NCBI GenBank assembly: GCA_025355465.1
Contig: JANXZO010000034.1
Span: forward strand, 49,581 to 113,580
Direction: 5' to 3'
Source of the DNA: Bacteroidales bacterium
GTDB lineage: Bacteria > Bacteroidota > Bacteroidia > Bacteroidales > FEN-979
DNA length: 64,000 nucleotides
Below the pieces are notes generated by a model, which was not told the origin of the DNA, made no database searches, and worked only from the letters and a program-made list of their open reading frames with translations. Shown piece after piece: positions 1 to 8,559 of the stretch (the first letter of the stretch is position 1; the number at the start of each line of letters is the position of its first letter). Made by a program: the position numbers and the translations under genes.

Positions 1-661
1 GCTCAATCTCCCGTTTCAGCGATTCATAAAGTAATCCGTTGTCGGGGGTGGTATTCTCCTCGCTGCGGAGCACATCATACATGGTGTTGTCTTCGTCCTG
101 GATCAGCGGGGCATCCATGGAAACGTGACGGCCTGAATTGCGCATCGATTCCTTTACTTCATTCTCAGAAACCTCGAGAAGGATTGCAATCTCACCCGCA
201 TTGGGCTCTCGCTCATACTGCTGTTCAAGTTGTGCGTAGGCTTTGTTGATCTTGTTGATGGAACCGATCTTGTTCAGCGGGAGGCGCACAATACGTGATT
301 GTTCGGCAAGGGCCTGCAGAATAGACTGGCGGATCCACCATACCGCATAGGAGATGAATTTAAAACCACGGGTTTCGTCGAAACGCTGTGCAGCCTTGAT
401 CAATCCGAGATTGCCTTCGTTGATGAGGTCGGGCAGACTAAGACCCTGGTTCTGATATTGTTTAGAAACGGAAACCACAAAACGGAGGTTGGCCTTGGTC
501 AGCTTCTCAAGGGCTGCCATATCGCCCTGCTTAATGCGCTGTGCGAGGGCTACTTCCTCATCGGCGGTGATCAGTTCCACCTTGCCGATCTCCTGGAGGT
601 ATTTGTCCAGTGATGCGGTTTCGCGATTGGTAACCTGTTTTGTGATTTTAAGCTGCCTCAT
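1..661 (-). CDS. rpoD: Primary RNA polymerase sigma factor (RpoD/SigA), 3' part missing
   Basis: About 220 codons are visible from the start at 661; the gene runs off the left edge. The product is the housekeeping sigma-70 factor that directs RNA polymerase to promoters. The protein starts [14 protein letters not shown] and goes straight into region 1.2 ([14 protein letters not shown]), without the long acidic region 1.1 of proteobacterial RpoD, as is usual in Bacteroidota. Region 2 follows, with [34 protein letters not shown] and [13 protein letters not shown] (the region 2.4 -10 recognition helix), then region 3. A good promoter lies upstream at 717-748. Region 4 is not in the window. Confidence 0.95.
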   Translation of the reverse strand, partial: MRQLKITKQVTNRETASLDKYLQEIGKVELITADEEVALAQRIKQGDMAALEKLTKANLRFVVSVSKQYQNQGLSLPDLINEGNLGLIKAAQRFDETRGFKFISYAVWWIRQSILQALAEQSRIVRLPLNKIGSINKINKAYAQLEQQYEREPNAGEIAILLEVSENEVKESMRNSGRHVSMDAPLIQDEDNTMYDVLRSEENTTPDNGLLYESLKREIE

Positions 662-716
662 GCGATCGCCTTTTTTATTAACTGTGAATACGGGACTGTT
701 TACGAAAAACGGGAAG

Positions 717-748
717 TAAAGTTACATAATTTTTACCTGATTATGCAA
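717..748 (-). promoter_or_regulatory. Bacteroidota-type promoter of rpoD
   Basis: On the minus strand a TTG (748-746) is followed after 21 nt by TAACTTTA (724-717), one base off the TAnnTTTG -7 consensus of this phylum and at its normal spacing (17-23). It ends 55 bp before the rpoD start and lies just after the pnp stop. Confidence 0.55.
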
Positions 749-763
749 CCCTTTCAGAAAGCG

Positions 764-3016
764 CTACCTTCTTGGACCACGATGGTCACGATCGCCTCCG
801 CGTCCCCGGTCACGGTCACGGTCACGGTCACCTCCCCGCTCTCCGCGATCACCACGGTCGGGGCGGCCGCCACGGGGTTCCGGTTTGCGTTCAACGTAAC
901 CTTCCGGCTTGGGTAAAAGCACCCTGCGCGAAAGTTTCAGTTTTCCGGTTTTAGGATCCACTTCGATCAGTTTTACTTCAACTTCGTCGCCAACCTTCAG
1001 CGCATCTTCAACTTTTTCGAGGCGCTCCCAGGCAATTTCCGAAATGTGAAGGAGGCCGTCCTGGTTGGGAATGATCTCAACAAATGCGCCGAAAGACTGG
1101 ATGTTCTTTACTTTCCCCTTGTAGATTTCGCCTACTTCAGGAATGGCAACAATGCGTTTGATCTTATCCAGAACCTTGTCGCGGGCTTCGAGGTTGTCGG
1201 CCACAATGTCAACAACACCGAATTCGCCAACCTCTTCGATAACGATCGTCGTTCCCGTTTCGCGCTGCATCTCCTGGATAACCTTCCCGCCGGGACCAAT
1301 GATGGCGCCGATAAATTCCTTGGGTACTTTGATCTGGGTGATGCGCGGTACAAATGCTTTGTAATCTTCGCGCGGCTCGGTGATGGTCTTGGCCATTTCA
1401 CCAAGGATGTGCATGCGTCCGCGGCGTGCCTGTTCCAACGCCTCTTTCAGGATGACGAAGGAAAGTCCGTCCACCTTGATGTCCATCTGGCAGGCGGTGA
1501 TACCGTCACGTGTTCCGCAGACTTTGAAGTCCATGTCGCCGAGGTGATCTTCGTCGCCAAGGATGTCGGAGAGTACGACATAACGTTTGTTGTCGGTAAT
1601 GAGGCCCATGGCGATTCCGGAAACCGGCTTGATGATCTTGACGCCTGCATCCATCAGTGCCATGGTGCCGGCACAGACAGTGGCCATGGAAGAGGAGCCA
1701 TTGGACTCCAGAATGTCGGAAACAACGCGGATGGTGTAGAGGTTATCGGGGCCTTGAGGAATCATGGTCTTCAGGGCACGGAGGGCCAGGTTTCCATGGC
1801 CGATTTCGCGGCGTCCGGTGCTGCGGATTGGTTTTACTTCACCCGTGGCGAACGAGGGAAAGTTATAGTGCAGGATAAAGTTGATCTTTTCTTCAATCAC
1901 GGCGCCATCGATCATCTGTGCATCCATCTTGGTGCCAAGGGTTACGGTGGTGAGTGACTGGGTTTCGCCGCGGCTGAAAATAGCCGAGCCATGGGCTGCC
2001 GGCAAATAATCGATTTCGCTCCAGATGGGGCGGATCTCGTCAAGTTTACGTCCGTCGACACGCTGACGGATATCCATGGTGGCATTGCGGATGGCTTCCT
2101 TCTCAACGTCATGATAATAACGACCGATGAGCGCCTTTTTTTCGGCTTTTTCTTCGTCCGTGAGGGTGGCTACAAAAGCATCCTTTATCTCACCGAGGAT
2201 ACGCTTACGTTCTGCCTTGTTGGCGATGCCTGATTTCGACATGTCATACACCTGCTGATAGGTGGCTTCATGAACACGCAGTTTGAAATCAGGATCGTTG
2301 TTTTCGTGGCAATAGGTGCGCTTCGTTTTCGATTTCTCGATCATGGCAGCCAGTTCCAGCTGAGCTGTACATTGCACTTTGATGGCTTCGTGCCCAACGC
2401 GGATGGCTTCTATCATATCATCTTCGGAAACCTCTTTCATTTCGCCTTCTACCATCACGATATTATCCATGGAGGCGGCTACAATGATGTCGATGTCCGA
2501 CTGCGGCATCACGTCGAGGGCGGGGTTCACCACGAACTCACCGTTGATGCGGGCAACGCGCACCTCGGAGATCGGACCGTTGAAAGGGATATCGGAAACG
2601 GCAAGGGCTGATGAAGCTGCCAGACAGGCCAGTGCATCCGGCAGGAAATTCTTATCGGCCGAAATCAGGGTCACCTGAACCTGTACTTCAGCGTGGAAAT
2701 CATCCGGGAAAAGCGGACGCAGTGCCCGGTCCACCAGCCGTGAGATCAGTACTTCGTAGTCTGACGGACGTGCTTCGCGTTTAAAGAAACCTCCCGGAAA
2801 CCTGCCGGCGGCGGCATATTTTTCGCGATATTCCACCGACAACGGCATGAAGTCGACATTCTCTTTCGCCTCCTGCATGGCCACAACCGTGGCGAGCAAC
2901 ATGGTGTCGCCCAGTTTCACAACAACTGAACCGTCGGCCTGCTTGGCCAGTTTCCCGGTTTCAATAGATACTTCCCGGCCATCGGGCAGGGTAAAAGTTT
3001 TGGTAATTCCAATCAT
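764..3016 (-). CDS. pnp: Polyribonucleotide nucleotidyltransferase (PNPase)
   Basis: PNPase degrades RNA 3'-to-5' by phosphorolysis as a trimer in the cytoplasm. At 750 aa it has the usual architecture: a first RNase PH domain, an alpha-helical linker, a second RNase PH domain (with the [14 protein letters not shown] region near residues 400-415), a KH domain with the GxxG loop (IIGPGGKVI, around residue 570) and an S1 domain ([20 protein letters not shown]). The last 40 or so residues form a highly charged Arg/Gly/Asp-rich tail built from short RD/RG repeats, longer than the tail of enterobacterial PNPase and probably RNA-binding. The gene lies 77 bp downstream of rpsO on the same strand, the conserved rpsO-pnp order, with a hairpin between the two genes. 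Confidence 0.97.
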   Translation of the reverse strand: MIGITKTFTLPDGREVSIETGKLAKQADGSVVVKLGDTMLLATVVAMQEAKENVDFMPLSVEYREKYAAAGRFPGGFFKREARPSDYEVLISRLVDRALRPLFPDDFHAEVQVQVTLISADKNFLPDALACLAASSALAVSDIPFNGPISEVRVARINGEFVVNPALDVMPQSDIDIIVAASMDNIVMVEGEMKEVSEDDMIEAIRVGHEAIKVQCTAQLELAAMIEKSKTKRTYCHENNDPDFKLRVHEATYQQVYDMSKSGIANKAERKRILGEIKDAFVATLTDEEKAEKKALIGRYYHDVEKEAIRNATMDIRQRVDGRKLDEIRPIWSEIDYLPAAHGSAIFSRGETQSLTTVTLGTKMDAQMIDGAVIEEKINFILHYNFPSFATGEVKPIRSTGRREIGHGNLALRALKTMIPQGPDNLYTIRVVSDILESNGSSSMATVCAGTMALMDAGVKIIKPVSGIAMGLITDNKRYVVLSDILGDEDHLGDMDFKVCGTRDGITACQMDIKVDGLSFVILKEALEQARRGRMHILGEMAKTITEPREDYKAFVPRITQIKVPKEFIGAIIGPGGKVIQEMQRETGTTIVIEEVGEFGVVDIVADNLEARDKVLDKIKRIVAIPEVGEIYKGKVKNIQSFGAFVEIIPNQDGLLHISEIAWERLEKVEDALKVGDEVEVKLIEVDPKTGKLKLSRRVLLPKPEGYVERKPEPRGGRPDRGDRGERGGDRDRDRDRGRGGDRDHRGPRR

Positions 3017-3038
3017 GTGTTAGTTTCTTTCAGATATT

Positions 3039-3068
3039 AAAAGAGGCAATTAGGAAATTGCCTCTTTT
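3039..3068 (-). terminator. Hairpin between rpsO and pnp, terminator or processing site
   Basis: A perfect 13-bp stem (AAAAGAGGCAATT / AATTGCCTCTTTT) closes a 4-nt loop. On the minus strand it ends in a T-rich run, so it has the form of a rho-independent terminator. It sits between the rpsO stop and the pnp start, where E. coli has its rpsO attenuator and RNase III site; partial read-through into pnp is likely. Confidence 0.7.
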
Positions 3069-3093
3069 GGATTTAAAACTGGAAATGTATTCT

Positions 3094-3363
3094 TTATTTT
3101 CTGATGCCAAGTTTCTTGATGATGGCACGGTAACGCTCAATATCTTTGCCTTTGAGGTAATCCAGAAGTTTTCTCCGTTTTCCTACCATGATCACAAGCG
3201 AGCGCTCGGTAACCATGTCTTTCTTGTTCACCTTGAGGTGTTCTGTAAGGTGCTGGATCTTCATGGTGAACATGGCCACCTGGGCCTCCGTTGAACCACT
3301 GTCAAATTCTGATTTACCGTAATCTACAAATGCTTTTTTCTTTACTTCAGGCGCTAAATTCAT
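3094..3363 (-). CDS. rpsO: 30S ribosomal protein S15
   Basis: S15 is a primary 16S rRNA-binding protein of the small subunit platform. The 89-residue length is exactly that of the family, and the sequence shows the conserved helices (GSTEAQVAMFTMKIQHLTEHLK and SLVIMVGKRRKLLDYLK, which contains the rRNA-contacting region). It is the first gene of the rpsO-pnp operon. A well-spaced promoter lies about 55-85 bp upstream at 3418-3448. Confidence 0.98.
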   Translation of the reverse strand: MNLAPEVKKKAFVDYGKSEFDSGSTEAQVAMFTMKIQHLTEHLKVNKKDMVTERSLVIMVGKRRKLLDYLKGKDIERYRAIIKKLGIRK

Positions 3364-3417
3364 CTTTTTGTATTGTTTCTGTTAAACTGTTTTATTAGAG
3401 CTTTTTAAAATGGGCTG

Positions 3418-3448
3418 CAAAAATACCAAATTCTTTTGTAAGAACCAA
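3418..3448 (-). promoter_or_regulatory. Promoter of the rpsO-pnp operon
   Basis: Reading the minus strand, TTG (3448-3446), 20 nt, then TATTTTTG (3425-3418), a full match to the Bacteroidota TTG-N17-23-TAnnTTTG consensus. It is the only good match upstream of rpsO. Confidence 0.65.
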
Positions 3449-3546
3449 ATAAATCTTCCGTCCGGATTTATTTTCGGCTCGACCGGAAAATTGCTAATTT
3501 TGAGGAGAATCCGTGCAAAGATAAATTATTTGTACGATCTCCTTTC

Positions 3547-3660
3547 ATGGTTAAGTTACTCCCCTTCACAAAAGGGATACTCCCTGCCCGCTGGTTCGAT
3601 GTGGTAGCCGGAAGGTGGTTTGGCATCTATAAATCGATGGAAGACTTTAAAGGACATTAA
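3547..3660 (+). CDS. Possible 37-aa small protein
   Basis: An ATG-to-TAA frame of 37 codons (MVKLLPFTKGILPARW...) lies in the gap between divergent rpsO and the aldehyde dehydrogenase. A TAATTTTG box, a possible -7 element, lies about 45 bp upstream at 3495-3502, but its -33 partner is poor. The sequence is aromatic and basic and I recognise no family. It could be a real small protein, the end of a decayed gene, or chance. Confidence 0.3.
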   Translation: MVKLLPFTKGILPARWFDVVAGRWFGIYKSMEDFKGH

Positions 3661-3670
3661 TCTACCCGCC

Positions 3671-3717
3671 CCAAACCCCTCCCTGCAGTTAGCGAGGGGC
3701 AGGGGAGGGTAAAAAAA
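3671..3717. repeat. CCCCTCCC palindromic intergenic repeat, copy 1
   Basis: CCAAACCCCTCCCTGC, a short spacer, then GAGGGGCAGGGGAGGG and an A-run. The two halves form an imperfect hairpin. A second copy with the same ends lies at 5114-5158, so the two flank the aldehyde dehydrogenase gene. This copy ends only a few bases before that gene's start codon. Confidence 0.75.
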
Positions 3718-3724
3718 ATAGACC

Positions 3725-5101
3725 ATGATAAACAATATACAATCGGCCTTAGAGAGGCAGCGGGAATTTTTCTCAACACATCAGACCAGGGAGGTCAGTT
3801 TCAGGATCGCCACGCTTAAAACATTAAAGAAGGCCATCCTGGTTTATGAAAAGAGGATCTGCGAAGCCTTATGGAAAGACCTGCATAAATCGGAGTTCGA
3901 GGCGTATGCGACGGAAATCGGACTGGTTCTTGAGGAGATCGGAACCCACCTGCGGAAACTGCACTCCTGGGCAAAACCACAACGTGTGGGTACCAACCAG
4001 CTGATTCACTTCTGGTCCCGGAGCAAAATCTACAAGGAACCCTATGGCGTTGTGCTTATCATGTCGCCGTGGAATTACCCTTTTCAGCTGCTGGTCAATC
4101 CGCTGGTAGGCGCAATTTCCGCCGGTAACTGCGCCATCCTGAAGCCTTCCGAATACGCCCCGTTTACAGCTGACGTGATGGGGCAGATGATCGGCGAATT
4201 CTTCCCGGAAAATTATATCACACTTTTTCCCGGGGGATTGGAAGAGAACCGTGCCCTGCTTGCGCAACAGTGGGATTACATTTTTTTTACCGGCAGTCCG
4301 ATGGTGGGCAAAGTAGTGATGGAGGCGGCGGCAAAAAACCTCACGCCGGTGTCGCTTGAACTTGGTGGTAAAAGTCCATGCATCGTTGATAAGGATGCCG
4401 ATCTGAAGGTCGCTGCCGCGCGCATTGCCTGGGGGAAATTCATCAATGCCGGGCAAACATGTATCGCCCCGGATTATCTTTTTGTTCACAGATCCGTGAA
4501 AACCGAAATGCTGGAGCACCTGAAAGCATGCATTACACGGTACTTTGGGGCGAACCCGGAACAAAGTCCCGATTTTGCAAGGATTGCCACCATCGCCAAA
4601 ACGGAACGGCTGGCGCTGTTCCTTAAATCGGCAGAGGTATATACGGGCGGGGGCATCGATATCCCGCAAAAATATATTGCCCCAACAATCCTCGTAAACG
4701 TCAACCCTGCCGATGACATCATGCAGGAAGAGATATTCGGCCCCATCCTGCCGGTTTTGGAATTTGATGACATTACGGAGGTCATCAGATTTGTTAACTC
4801 CCGCCCGAAACCACTGGCCTTTTATTATTTTTCCAAAGACCCCGCGAAACAAAGACAAGTCGTGCATCAGACCTCCTCGGGAGGAGGTTGTATCAACGAA
4901 GTGGTGATGCACATCGGCAACGCCAGGATGCCATTTGGAGGTGTCGGGCACAGCGGTATCGGAAATTATCACGGCAAATACAGTTTCGATACTTTCTCCC
5001 ATACCCGGTCAATTCTAAAAAAGTCGAACCTCATAGATATTCCTTTGCGCTACCCGCCTTATGGAAATAAGTTGAAAATCATTAAGATGGTGATGAAATA
5101 G
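3725..5101 (+). CDS. NAD(P)-dependent aldehyde dehydrogenase, class 3 type
   Basis: Oxidises aldehydes to carboxylic acids. The 458-aa length fits the class 3 / YwdH-like group, whose members often act on medium- and long-chain aldehydes. Visible motifs are SPWNYPFQL (substrate and cofactor channel), FTGSPMVGK (cofactor binding), LELGGKSP with the catalytic glutamate, and GQTCIAPDY with the nucleophilic cysteine. The C-terminal MPFGGVGHSGIG is also typical. It stands alone between two copies of a palindromic repeat, with no obvious operon partner, so the natural substrate cannot be inferred from context. Confidence 0.92.
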   Translation: MINNIQSALERQREFFSTHQTREVSFRIATLKTLKKAILVYEKRICEALWKDLHKSEFEAYATEIGLVLEEIGTHLRKLHSWAKPQRVGTNQLIHFWSRSKIYKEPYGVVLIMSPWNYPFQLLVNPLVGAISAGNCAILKPSEYAPFTADVMGQMIGEFFPENYITLFPGGLEENRALLAQQWDYIFFTGSPMVGKVVMEAAAKNLTPVSLELGGKSPCIVDKDADLKVAAARIAWGKFINAGQTCIAPDYLFVHRSVKTEMLEHLKACITRYFGANPEQSPDFARIATIAKTERLALFLKSAEVYTGGGIDIPQKYIAPTILVNVNPADDIMQEEIFGPILPVLEFDDITEVIRFVNSRPKPLAFYYFSKDPAKQRQVVHQTSSGGGCINEVVMHIGNARMPFGGVGHSGIGNYHGKYSFDTFSHTRSILKKSNLIDIPLRYPPYGNKLKIIKMVMK

Positions 5102-5113
5102 CCGCTTCCTATT

Positions 5114-5158
5114 CCAAACCCCTCCCTGCTGGCAGGGAGGGGCAGGGTAGGTAAAAAA
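5114..5158. repeat. CCCCTCCC palindromic intergenic repeat, copy 2
   Basis: CCCCTCCCTGC (5119-5129) and GCAGGGAGGGG (5132-5142) form a perfect 11-bp stem with a 2-nt loop, followed by CAGGGTAGG and an A-run. Its ends match the copy at 3671-3717. It lies between the aldehyde dehydrogenase stop and the next start. Confidence 0.8.
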
Positions 5159-5175
5159 ATGAATAAAATCAGACT

Positions 5176-5448
5176 ATGGAAAACATAAAAGAAGAATTCA
5201 GGGTAAAAGGTGAAGAGTTGGTTGAAAAGGTCAAACAACTCATCAACGAAGGTAATGTCAGAAGGGTGATCATAAAAGACAACAGTGGCAAGGTTTACCT
5301 GGAAATTCCGCTGACCTTTGGTGTGATCGGTGCCTTTGTTGCGCCCTGGCTGGCAGCTGTTGGCGCAATTGCAGCCATGGTGGCCGATTTGAAGATCGAA
5401 GTGGTGCGGAATGAGGAGCCAGGCGATCCGCCGGCATCCGGTTCCTAA
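5176..5448 (+). CDS. Small protein resembling the DUF4342 family
   Basis: 90 aa. The N-terminal half is charged and probably helical (KEEFRVKGEELVEKVKQLI), followed by a strand-rich stretch (VRRVIIKDNSGKVYLEIPL) and a hydrophobic glycine/alanine segment (FGVIGAFVAPWLAAVGAIAAM) that could be a membrane segment. This layout resembles DUF4342 proteins, whose function is unknown. The gene overlaps the end of convergent aroE by 4 bp. The family call is from memory of the pattern and is tentative. Confidence 0.65.
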   Translation: MENIKEEFRVKGEELVEKVKQLINEGNVRRVIIKDNSGKVYLEIPLTFGVIGAFVAPWLAAVGAIAAMVADLKIEVVRNEEPGDPPASGS

Positions 5449-6188
5449 CCGTTGTTGAATATTCGCCACGCGGCCTCTGCCTGACCAACAAGCATCCGGA
5501 GTCCGTTTATTGTGTGCGCCCCGTTCTCTCTGCCTTTGCGCAGGAACAGGGTCTCTTTCGGATTATATACCAGGTCGTACAGCAGATGATCGGTGGTAAG
5601 TGTTTCGTACTGTAACAGGGGACAAGCATTTACTTTTGGGAACATGCCAACCGGTGTTGTGTTGATGATAAGGGTGTACTCCTGGAGAATTTCGCGGGTG
5701 ATCTCCTGGTAGCTGATAAACCCACTGCCCTGCGACAACCGGGAAACCATCAGAAACTTAACGCCTGATTTTTTTAACGCCCAGGCAACGGCCTTTGAGC
5801 CTCCTCCGGTGCCCAGGATCAATGCGTTTTGGTGGTGAAAAGGCGACGGCAGACTATTCAGAAACCCTTCGGCATCGGTATTGAATCCTTTAAGCCGGAT
5901 ATGTTCTCCATCACGGATAACCTTCACCGTGTTCACAGCACCGATCTCCCGCGCAATGGCATCGGTTTCGTTGAGAAATGGAAGGATGCTGACTTTATAT
6001 GGAATGGTAACATTAAACCCGCCCAGCTCAGGATTATCCTTCAAAAAACCTTTCAGGGCTTTGATTTGCGGCAAGGGGAACAGACGGTACTCCGCGCCGG
6101 GAATGCCCTCTTTTTCAAATTTATCTTTGAAGTATTGTGCAGACCAGGAGTGAGTGAGCGGAAATCCAATCAGACCAAAAACCTTCAT
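5445..6188 (-). CDS. aroE: Shikimate dehydrogenase
   Basis: Reduces 3-dehydroshikimate to shikimate with NADPH in aromatic amino acid synthesis. The 247-aa length is slightly short for the family but complete. Visible elements are the shikimate-binding N-terminus (GFPLTHSWSAQYF), NVTIPYK with the catalytic lysine, NTDAEGF with the catalytic aspartate, and the Rossmann loop LILGTGGGSKAV. The C-terminal NGLRMLVGQAEAAWRIF is the usual quinate/shikimate dehydrogenase ending. It lies 22 bp downstream of the ComA-like gene on the same strand and may share its transcript. Confidence 0.95.
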   Translation of the reverse strand: MKVFGLIGFPLTHSWSAQYFKDKFEKEGIPGAEYRLFPLPQIKALKGFLKDNPELGGFNVTIPYKVSILPFLNETDAIAREIGAVNTVKVIRDGEHIRLKGFNTDAEGFLNSLPSPFHHQNALILGTGGGSKAVAWALKKSGVKFLMVSRLSQGSGFISYQEITREILQEYTLIINTTPVGMFPKVNACPLLQYETLTTDHLLYDLVYNPKETLFLRKGRENGAHTINGLRMLVGQAEAAWRIFNNG

Positions 6189-6210
6189 GACTTTCGCTGT
6201 TTTACCATTT

Positions 6211-6996
6211 TTACGGTTGAAATTTCTTCAGCTTAGTCGGCAGGAATTGAAAAAACGTATCTCCACGCAGTCCGAGCCGCAGGGTTTCGAGCGCGATTAC
6301 TTCGGCAGGGGGGATGTTTCCCAGGTTAACATTGGCGCCGAAATGGCTGATGAACCAGGCTTGTTGCGATTTCAGCGGAGCTTCCCAGAGGATGTCGTTT
6401 GCCTCCACCTTGCTCAGGATCTTGTTGATAAGGGCAACATGGGCTTTCCCTGTGGGGCGGTAAATTCCTACGTTTCCCCCTTCTCTTGCTTCGCCGATCA
6501 CCTTAAAAGCACCGGCCGCGAGCTCCGACTCCATCATTTCGATCCAGCGGCCCGGAGCAATAAGTATCCCCGACTCTTTGGATCCTACCTCTGAAAGTAC
6601 GGTATAATTTTTTGCCAGTGTGAAAATATATTCACATTTCGCATGATGGTCCATTACCATCGATCCATCCGAAATCTCAACCGTGTCGAGCCCCAGTGCA
6701 TCGATGTACTTCACATATTCATCAAACATGCCACGCACGGCAAACGCTTCAAAGAGCGTTCCGCCGGCATAGACCTTAATGTTCGCCTTGTGATAAACCT
6801 TCACTTTCTCTTTTACCCCTTTCGATACCACCGAAGTGCCGAAGCCAAGTTTTACGAAATCGGTCAGGTGGCCGGCAACAGCGGTAAAGTCTTCGGCTTC
6901 ACGAACGCTGAGGCCTTTGTCCATGACCATGACAATACCGGCATTGCGCGGTTTTTCGGGACGATCTGGAAGAAACGGGAGGAGCGGTTGTGTCAT
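6211..6996 (-). CDS. Phosphosulfolactate synthase (ComA) family protein
   Basis: The 261-aa product is a predicted TIM barrel of the ComA family, whose founding member adds sulfite to phosphoenolpyruvate in coenzyme M synthesis. Supporting stretches are DFVKLGFGTSVV, KVYAGGTLFEAF, LDTVEISDGSM and VIGEAREGGNVGIY. Bacteroidota do not make coenzyme M, so here it could act in a sulfolactate/sulfonate route or on another substrate. It is 3 bp from the upstream TPR gene and 22 bp from downstream aroE, so the three probably form an operon. Confidence 0.8.
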   Translation of the reverse strand: MTQPLLPFLPDRPEKPRNAGIVMVMDKGLSVREAEDFTAVAGHLTDFVKLGFGTSVVSKGVKEKVKVYHKANIKVYAGGTLFEAFAVRGMFDEYVKYIDALGLDTVEISDGSMVMDHHAKCEYIFTLAKNYTVLSEVGSKESGILIAPGRWIEMMESELAAGAFKVIGEAREGGNVGIYRPTGKAHVALINKILSKVEANDILWEAPLKSQQAWFISHFGANVNLGNIPPAEVIALETLRLGLRGDTFFQFLPTKLKKFQP

Positions 6997-6999
6997 AGG

Positions 7000-8406
7000 T
7001 CAGAGTTTTCTATAGCTTGCAATAATCTCCACAACCTTTGGGTGGTTCCGTGCCTCAGGAAAGGTTGTGAACAATCTTTTGTGGCCCTCATAATCCATGT
7101 CGAGCGCCTTGGCGAAAATTTCGTTGGCTTCCTGGTGCCGGCCCATCAGGAAAAGGTAATAGGCCATGCCATATTGAAAGTCGGCATGCGTTTCGTGGAA
7201 ATGCAACCCGCTGAGCAGGGTATGGTATGCCTCTTCATAATTTTTACGGTCGGCATAAACGACAGAAAGGTCGAGCCATATATCGGCATCCTCAGGATCG
7301 AGTTCAATCACTTTTCGGTAGGAGGCGATCCCCTCTTCCGTTTTCGAAAGTTTGATCTGGAGGTCGCCGAGGATAAACCAGTATTCAGGAACTGCCGGAC
7401 TGAGTTTTATCGCTTTGTTTACATAAGGGAGTGCCTTCAGCGGTTGTCCGAGTTCATCCCATGAAATTCCGATCCCAAGCCATGCATCGCCAAACTCAGG
7501 GTCGAGTTCTACAGCTTTCTGGTAGTATTCGATGGCAGATTCGAAATTCTTTATTTTCTCATAACACTCGGCGATATAATAATGTGTTATGGCTTCAGGA
7601 TCTTCGTAGTAAAACGTTTCGAGGTAGGTTTCAATGGCCTTATCGTACCGGCTGATATTGGCATAACAGTTGGCTTTGTTGAAATAGGCAGACGAAAATG
7701 TTTCATCGATTGCCAAAACGAAATCATAGGCATCTATCGCTTTTTCAAACAGTTCGAGGTTGCTGTACGCAATTCCAAGGTTAAACCAGGCCGCGTTTGA
7801 ATAGGGATTGCTATCCAGAAATCCGGTAAGAAATTTAATGCTCCGTTCCGTTTGCTGAGAAACTTCGAAACAAAAGGCAAGTTCGAACAGCACGGCATCG
7901 TTGTCGGAATTGATCTCGATGGCTTTCAGCAGAAATTCAATGGCTTTATCGTATTTCCCGAGATTTTCGTATTCAAAGGCAATGCTTGAATAGATGTCAT
8001 CAGTAAAATCAGCACCCTGGAGTGCGCGTTTGTATTCTTCGATCGCCTTGTCAGGTTTCTCCAGCTGGCTATACAGGTTTCCTTTGGCAATAAAAAGCTC
8101 ATAATCACAACCTTCTGTAAGATCAGCATCCTTAAGAATCCTGAATGCTTCATGATCTTTATTGGCGTTTACACAATACTGAGCCAGTTTAAGCTGCAGT
8201 CCGGTATTTCCCGGATGCTGTTCAAGGCCCTGCTGAATGCTGATGTGGGCTTTACGCTGATCGTTTTTGAAAAAATAATATTCTATGATCTCCTCATATT
8301 CGTCAACATCAAAGAATCCATGCTGGTCCTGTTGCAGGGTTTTCTCAAACCGTTTTACCAGGGCCAGTGTTTCTCTGTCGAAATGGGATTCAAAAGGTTC
8401 TTCCAT
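7000..8406 (-). CDS. Tetratricopeptide repeat protein, 468 aa
   Basis: The protein is a long array of about eleven TPR units, with repeated patterns such as AIEFLLKAIEINSDNDAVLFELA and AIEYYQKAVELDPEFGDAWLGIG. No signal peptide or catalytic domain is visible, so it is probably a cytoplasmic scaffold. Proteins of this layout are common in Bacteroidota next to biosynthetic genes, but a specific partner cannot be named. It is the first gene of a likely operon with the ComA-like gene and aroE, and is divergent from glmM. Confidence 0.88.
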   Translation of the reverse strand: MEEPFESHFDRETLALVKRFEKTLQQDQHGFFDVDEYEEIIEYYFFKNDQRKAHISIQQGLEQHPGNTGLQLKLAQYCVNANKDHEAFRILKDADLTEGCDYELFIAKGNLYSQLEKPDKAIEEYKRALQGADFTDDIYSSIAFEYENLGKYDKAIEFLLKAIEINSDNDAVLFELAFCFEVSQQTERSIKFLTGFLDSNPYSNAAWFNLGIAYSNLELFEKAIDAYDFVLAIDETFSSAYFNKANCYANISRYDKAIETYLETFYYEDPEAITHYYIAECYEKIKNFESAIEYYQKAVELDPEFGDAWLGIGISWDELGQPLKALPYVNKAIKLSPAVPEYWFILGDLQIKLSKTEEGIASYRKVIELDPEDADIWLDLSVVYADRKNYEEAYHTLLSGLHFHETHADFQYGMAYYLFLMGRHQEANEIFAKALDMDYEGHKRLFTTFPEARNHPKVVEIIASYRKL

Positions 8407-8536
8407 TCAATTGCAGGGTTAGTTTCCCTTTGTTCAATAACCGCTGCAAAATTACGAAAAATAACGAGACTGGGACCCATGTCAGACTGAGATTTTACTT
8501 TTTTCAACACAACGGTTTCGATACAAAGAAAAACTT

Positions 8537-8544
8537 TACATTTG
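8537..8544 (+). promoter_or_regulatory. -7 box upstream of glmM
   Basis: TACATTTG matches TAnnTTTG. No good TTG is seen at the right distance upstream. The start codon at 8560 is only 15 bp downstream, so the leader would be very short. Confidence 0.4.
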
Positions 8545-8559
8545 CCTAAAAACAAGCTC

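Noticed and set aside
1046..1957. 303-codon open frame on the plus strand across pnp
   Set aside because: It is the antisense of a well-conserved PNPase reading frame and shows no recognisable motif; long antisense frames are common over GC-rich coding DNA.
3869..5002. 377-codon minus-strand frame across the aldehyde dehydrogenase
   Set aside because: Mirror of the real gene; His/Arg/Phe-rich composition typical of antisense translation.
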